Assembly (NCBI GenBank): GCA_944383545.1 | Contig: CALWPY010000004.1 | Span: forward strand, 124,001-188,000 | Direction: 5' to 3' | From: an uncultured Lachnospiraceae bacterium | GTDB taxonomy: Bacteria; Bacillota; Clostridia; Lachnospirales; Lachnospiraceae | DNA length: 64,000 nt | In this document: positions 62,888 through 64,000 of the stretch, piece by piece | How positions within the stretch are numbered: the stretch's first letter is position 1 | Layout of the letters: each line of letters begins with the position of its first letter | The notes under the pieces: model-generated | Databases searched by the model: none | Seen by the model: the letters and a program-made list of their open reading frames with translations, nothing else | Told to the model about the DNA's origin: nothing | Translations under genes and position numbers: made by a program

Positions 62888-64000
62888 TTACTCTACGATT
62901 ACATCCAGGTTGTCCTTAATGTTCTGCTTAAAGGCTTCAATAGCCTCTTCCTTGGATTTCTCACCTGAGGTATAAGTTCTTACAGCATCTCTCCAGTACT
63001 GATTGATTGTTTCATCGTACTGTGTTAAGTTCTTACCATTTGCATAATCATTTGCAGGAACAAAGTAATCAAACATATTCTGTCCGCCGAGGAAATCAAG
63101 TGAGCCGTCCGAAATAGCCATTACAGTTCCTGATGCCACAGCATCCTTTGTTCCGCCTTCGCCATTAAGTGTTCCATTTGCCCACATATACTGAAGTCCG
63201 TCCTCTCCATAGTTAAGAGTAATCCACTCAATAATTTCACCTACAGCTTCCTTCTTATCAGAATTATTGTTTGCAAGTAACCATGTACCACCCCAGAAGA
63301 AACCAATTGGCGGATCACATACTGCCCAGTCACCATATGTACCTTCACCTACTCTCTCGCCGCCACAGTTAGGAGCGATTGTATAGTTAATCAGCCATGC
63401 AGGTCCGAAGAAACCAAAGATTTCCTTTTCACCTTCGCCCTTCATATCTGCAAACCATGCATCCTGCCAGTCCTGAGTGTCATTTGTATAACCATTGTCT
63501 TTAAGTGTCTTAGAGAGATCCATGAAAGCTTCTCTCTTTGGGTCAATGTAAAGCTTACCATCTACAATCCAGCCCTTGTCTGAACTGTTCTCAACTGCAT
63601 GCCAAAGGTCTCCGTCACCGGAAATAATTCCATATCCCTTAGCCTTTAATTCATCAGCAGCGCTAAAGAACTGATCCCATGAGCCTGAGCCGCCACCGAT
63701 AATCTTGCTTATTTCAGCAGGATCATCTGTTCCAAATACATCCTTAGCGATTGACCTTCTGTAAATAAAGCAACCGCCCGTTGCCTGATATCCCAGTGCT
63801 ACAACATCTCCGTTTGGATTTGTTCCGATATCAACTGAATACTGGGCAATCTGCGCCTCATCAATTGCAGTATCAACATCAATACCAAGATCTGCATAAG
63901 GAGCAGCGTATGAGCTTGCATCTCCCTGTGTATACTTAAGTACGAATGCTGCCTCAGCGCAATACATATCAGGTGCATCCGCGCCTCCCGCAGCCAGTGC
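62888..64000 (-). CDS. ABC transporter sugar-binding protein (N-terminus beyond window)
   Basis: 370 residues visible, open to the window edge and therefore lacking the signal peptide and first lobe start. The fold is that of family 1 binding proteins: GGCFIYRRSIAKDVFGTDDP, DLWHAVENSSDKGWIVDGKL, EKEIFGFFGPAWLINY, NNNSDKKEAVGEIIEWITL and a helical end EKSKEEAIEAFKQNIKDNLD. It captures the imported sugar outside the cell. It is transcribed first in the transporter operon and is followed by the hairpin at 62821-62862. Confidence 0.95.
   Translation of the reverse strand, partial: ALAAGGADAPDMYCAEAAFVLKYTQGDASSYAAPYADLGIDVDTAIDEAQIAQYSVDIGTNPNGDVVALGYQATGGCFIYRRSIAKDVFGTDDPAEISKIIGGGSGSWDQFFSAADELKAKGYGIISGDGDLWHAVENSSDKGWIVDGKLYIDPKREAFMDLSKTLKDNGYTNDTQDWQDAWFADMKGEGEKEIFGFFGPAWLINYTIAPNCGGERVGEGTYGDWAVCDPPIGFFWGGTWLLANNNSDKKEAVGEIIEWITLNYGEDGLQYMWANGTLNGEGGTKDAVASGTVMAISDGSLDFLGGQNMFDYFVPANDYANGKNLTQYDETINQYWRDAVRTYTSGEKSKEEAIEAFKQNIKDNLDVIVE

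Noticed and set aside
1-64000. CRISPR arrays, transposons, tRNA or rRNA genes
   Set aside because: No regularly spaced repeats, transposase motifs or tRNA-like cloverleaf sequence were seen on either strand.

Overview
The window reads as chromosomal DNA of an anaerobic, low-GC Gram-positive bacterium, most likely a Lachnospiraceae member (Clostridia). The pointers are paired GlgC/GlgD ADP-glucose pyrophosphorylases, SpoVG, LL-diaminopimelate aminotransferase (DapL), a protein with six clostridial hydrophobic (ChW) repeats, strong AGGAGG ribosome binding sites and a non-canonical L-fucose-isomerase-like xylose isomerase. I do not name a species. Almost every gene is on the minus strand; the exceptions are two AraC-type regulators. 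I saw no rRNA, tRNA, CRISPR array, insertion sequence or phage gene.

Region by region. 1-3.3 kb: 5' part of mfd, then pth, an N-terminal-only GlmU-type nucleotidyltransferase and spoVG. 3.3-5.8 kb: glgC-glgD behind a clear sigma-A-type promoter. 6-16.3 kb: a surface glycan cluster (rfbA, a polyprenyl-type glycosyltransferase, three other GT2 enzymes, DUF2142 and DUF6056 membrane proteins). 16.4-18.4 kb: an orphan prepilin and a secreted ChW/L,D-transpeptidase protein. 18.5-27.8 kb: dapL, dapF, two paralogous membrane proteins, glgB, purH, a DUF1461-like membrane protein and an RNase H. 27.9-31.3 kb: a TetR-controlled redox operon (TetR, FMN reductase, aldo/keto reductase, flavodoxin lipoprotein) with twin palindromic operators over a consensus promoter. 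31.4-35.3 kb: thiS-thiF-thiG-thiH-thiE under a TPP riboswitch with its own promoter and terminator. 35.3-39.3 kb: a FeoA-FeoB fusion, an exported nuclease and a multi-pass membrane protein.

39.4-50.9 kb is the least ordinary part. It has a Cro/C1 HTH domain fused to a complete PurM (AIR synthetase) domain, divergent from an AraC regulator. Next is a 1317-residue GH16 glucanase with what looks like a cell-wall sorting signal and a second signal peptide inside the protein. Then comes a candidate RNA-repair locus: RtcB RNA ligase, a TROVE-like/vWA (DUF2828-type) protein, a structured RNA candidate just upstream, and two WYL-domain regulators.

50.9-64 kb is a xylose/xyloside locus: an ABC sugar importer (binding protein, two permeases), a DUF624 protein, a small anchored protein, a GH43 glycosidase, an AraC regulator, DUF4867, XylA-II-type isomerase, xylulokinase, transaldolase-like aldolase and a split transketolase. 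Together these would import xylosides, cleave them, make xylulose-5-phosphate and feed it to the non-oxidative pentose phosphate pathway. The first WYL gene starts three bases after the second transketolase stop, so the regulators of the RNA-repair locus may be co-transcribed with pentose metabolism.
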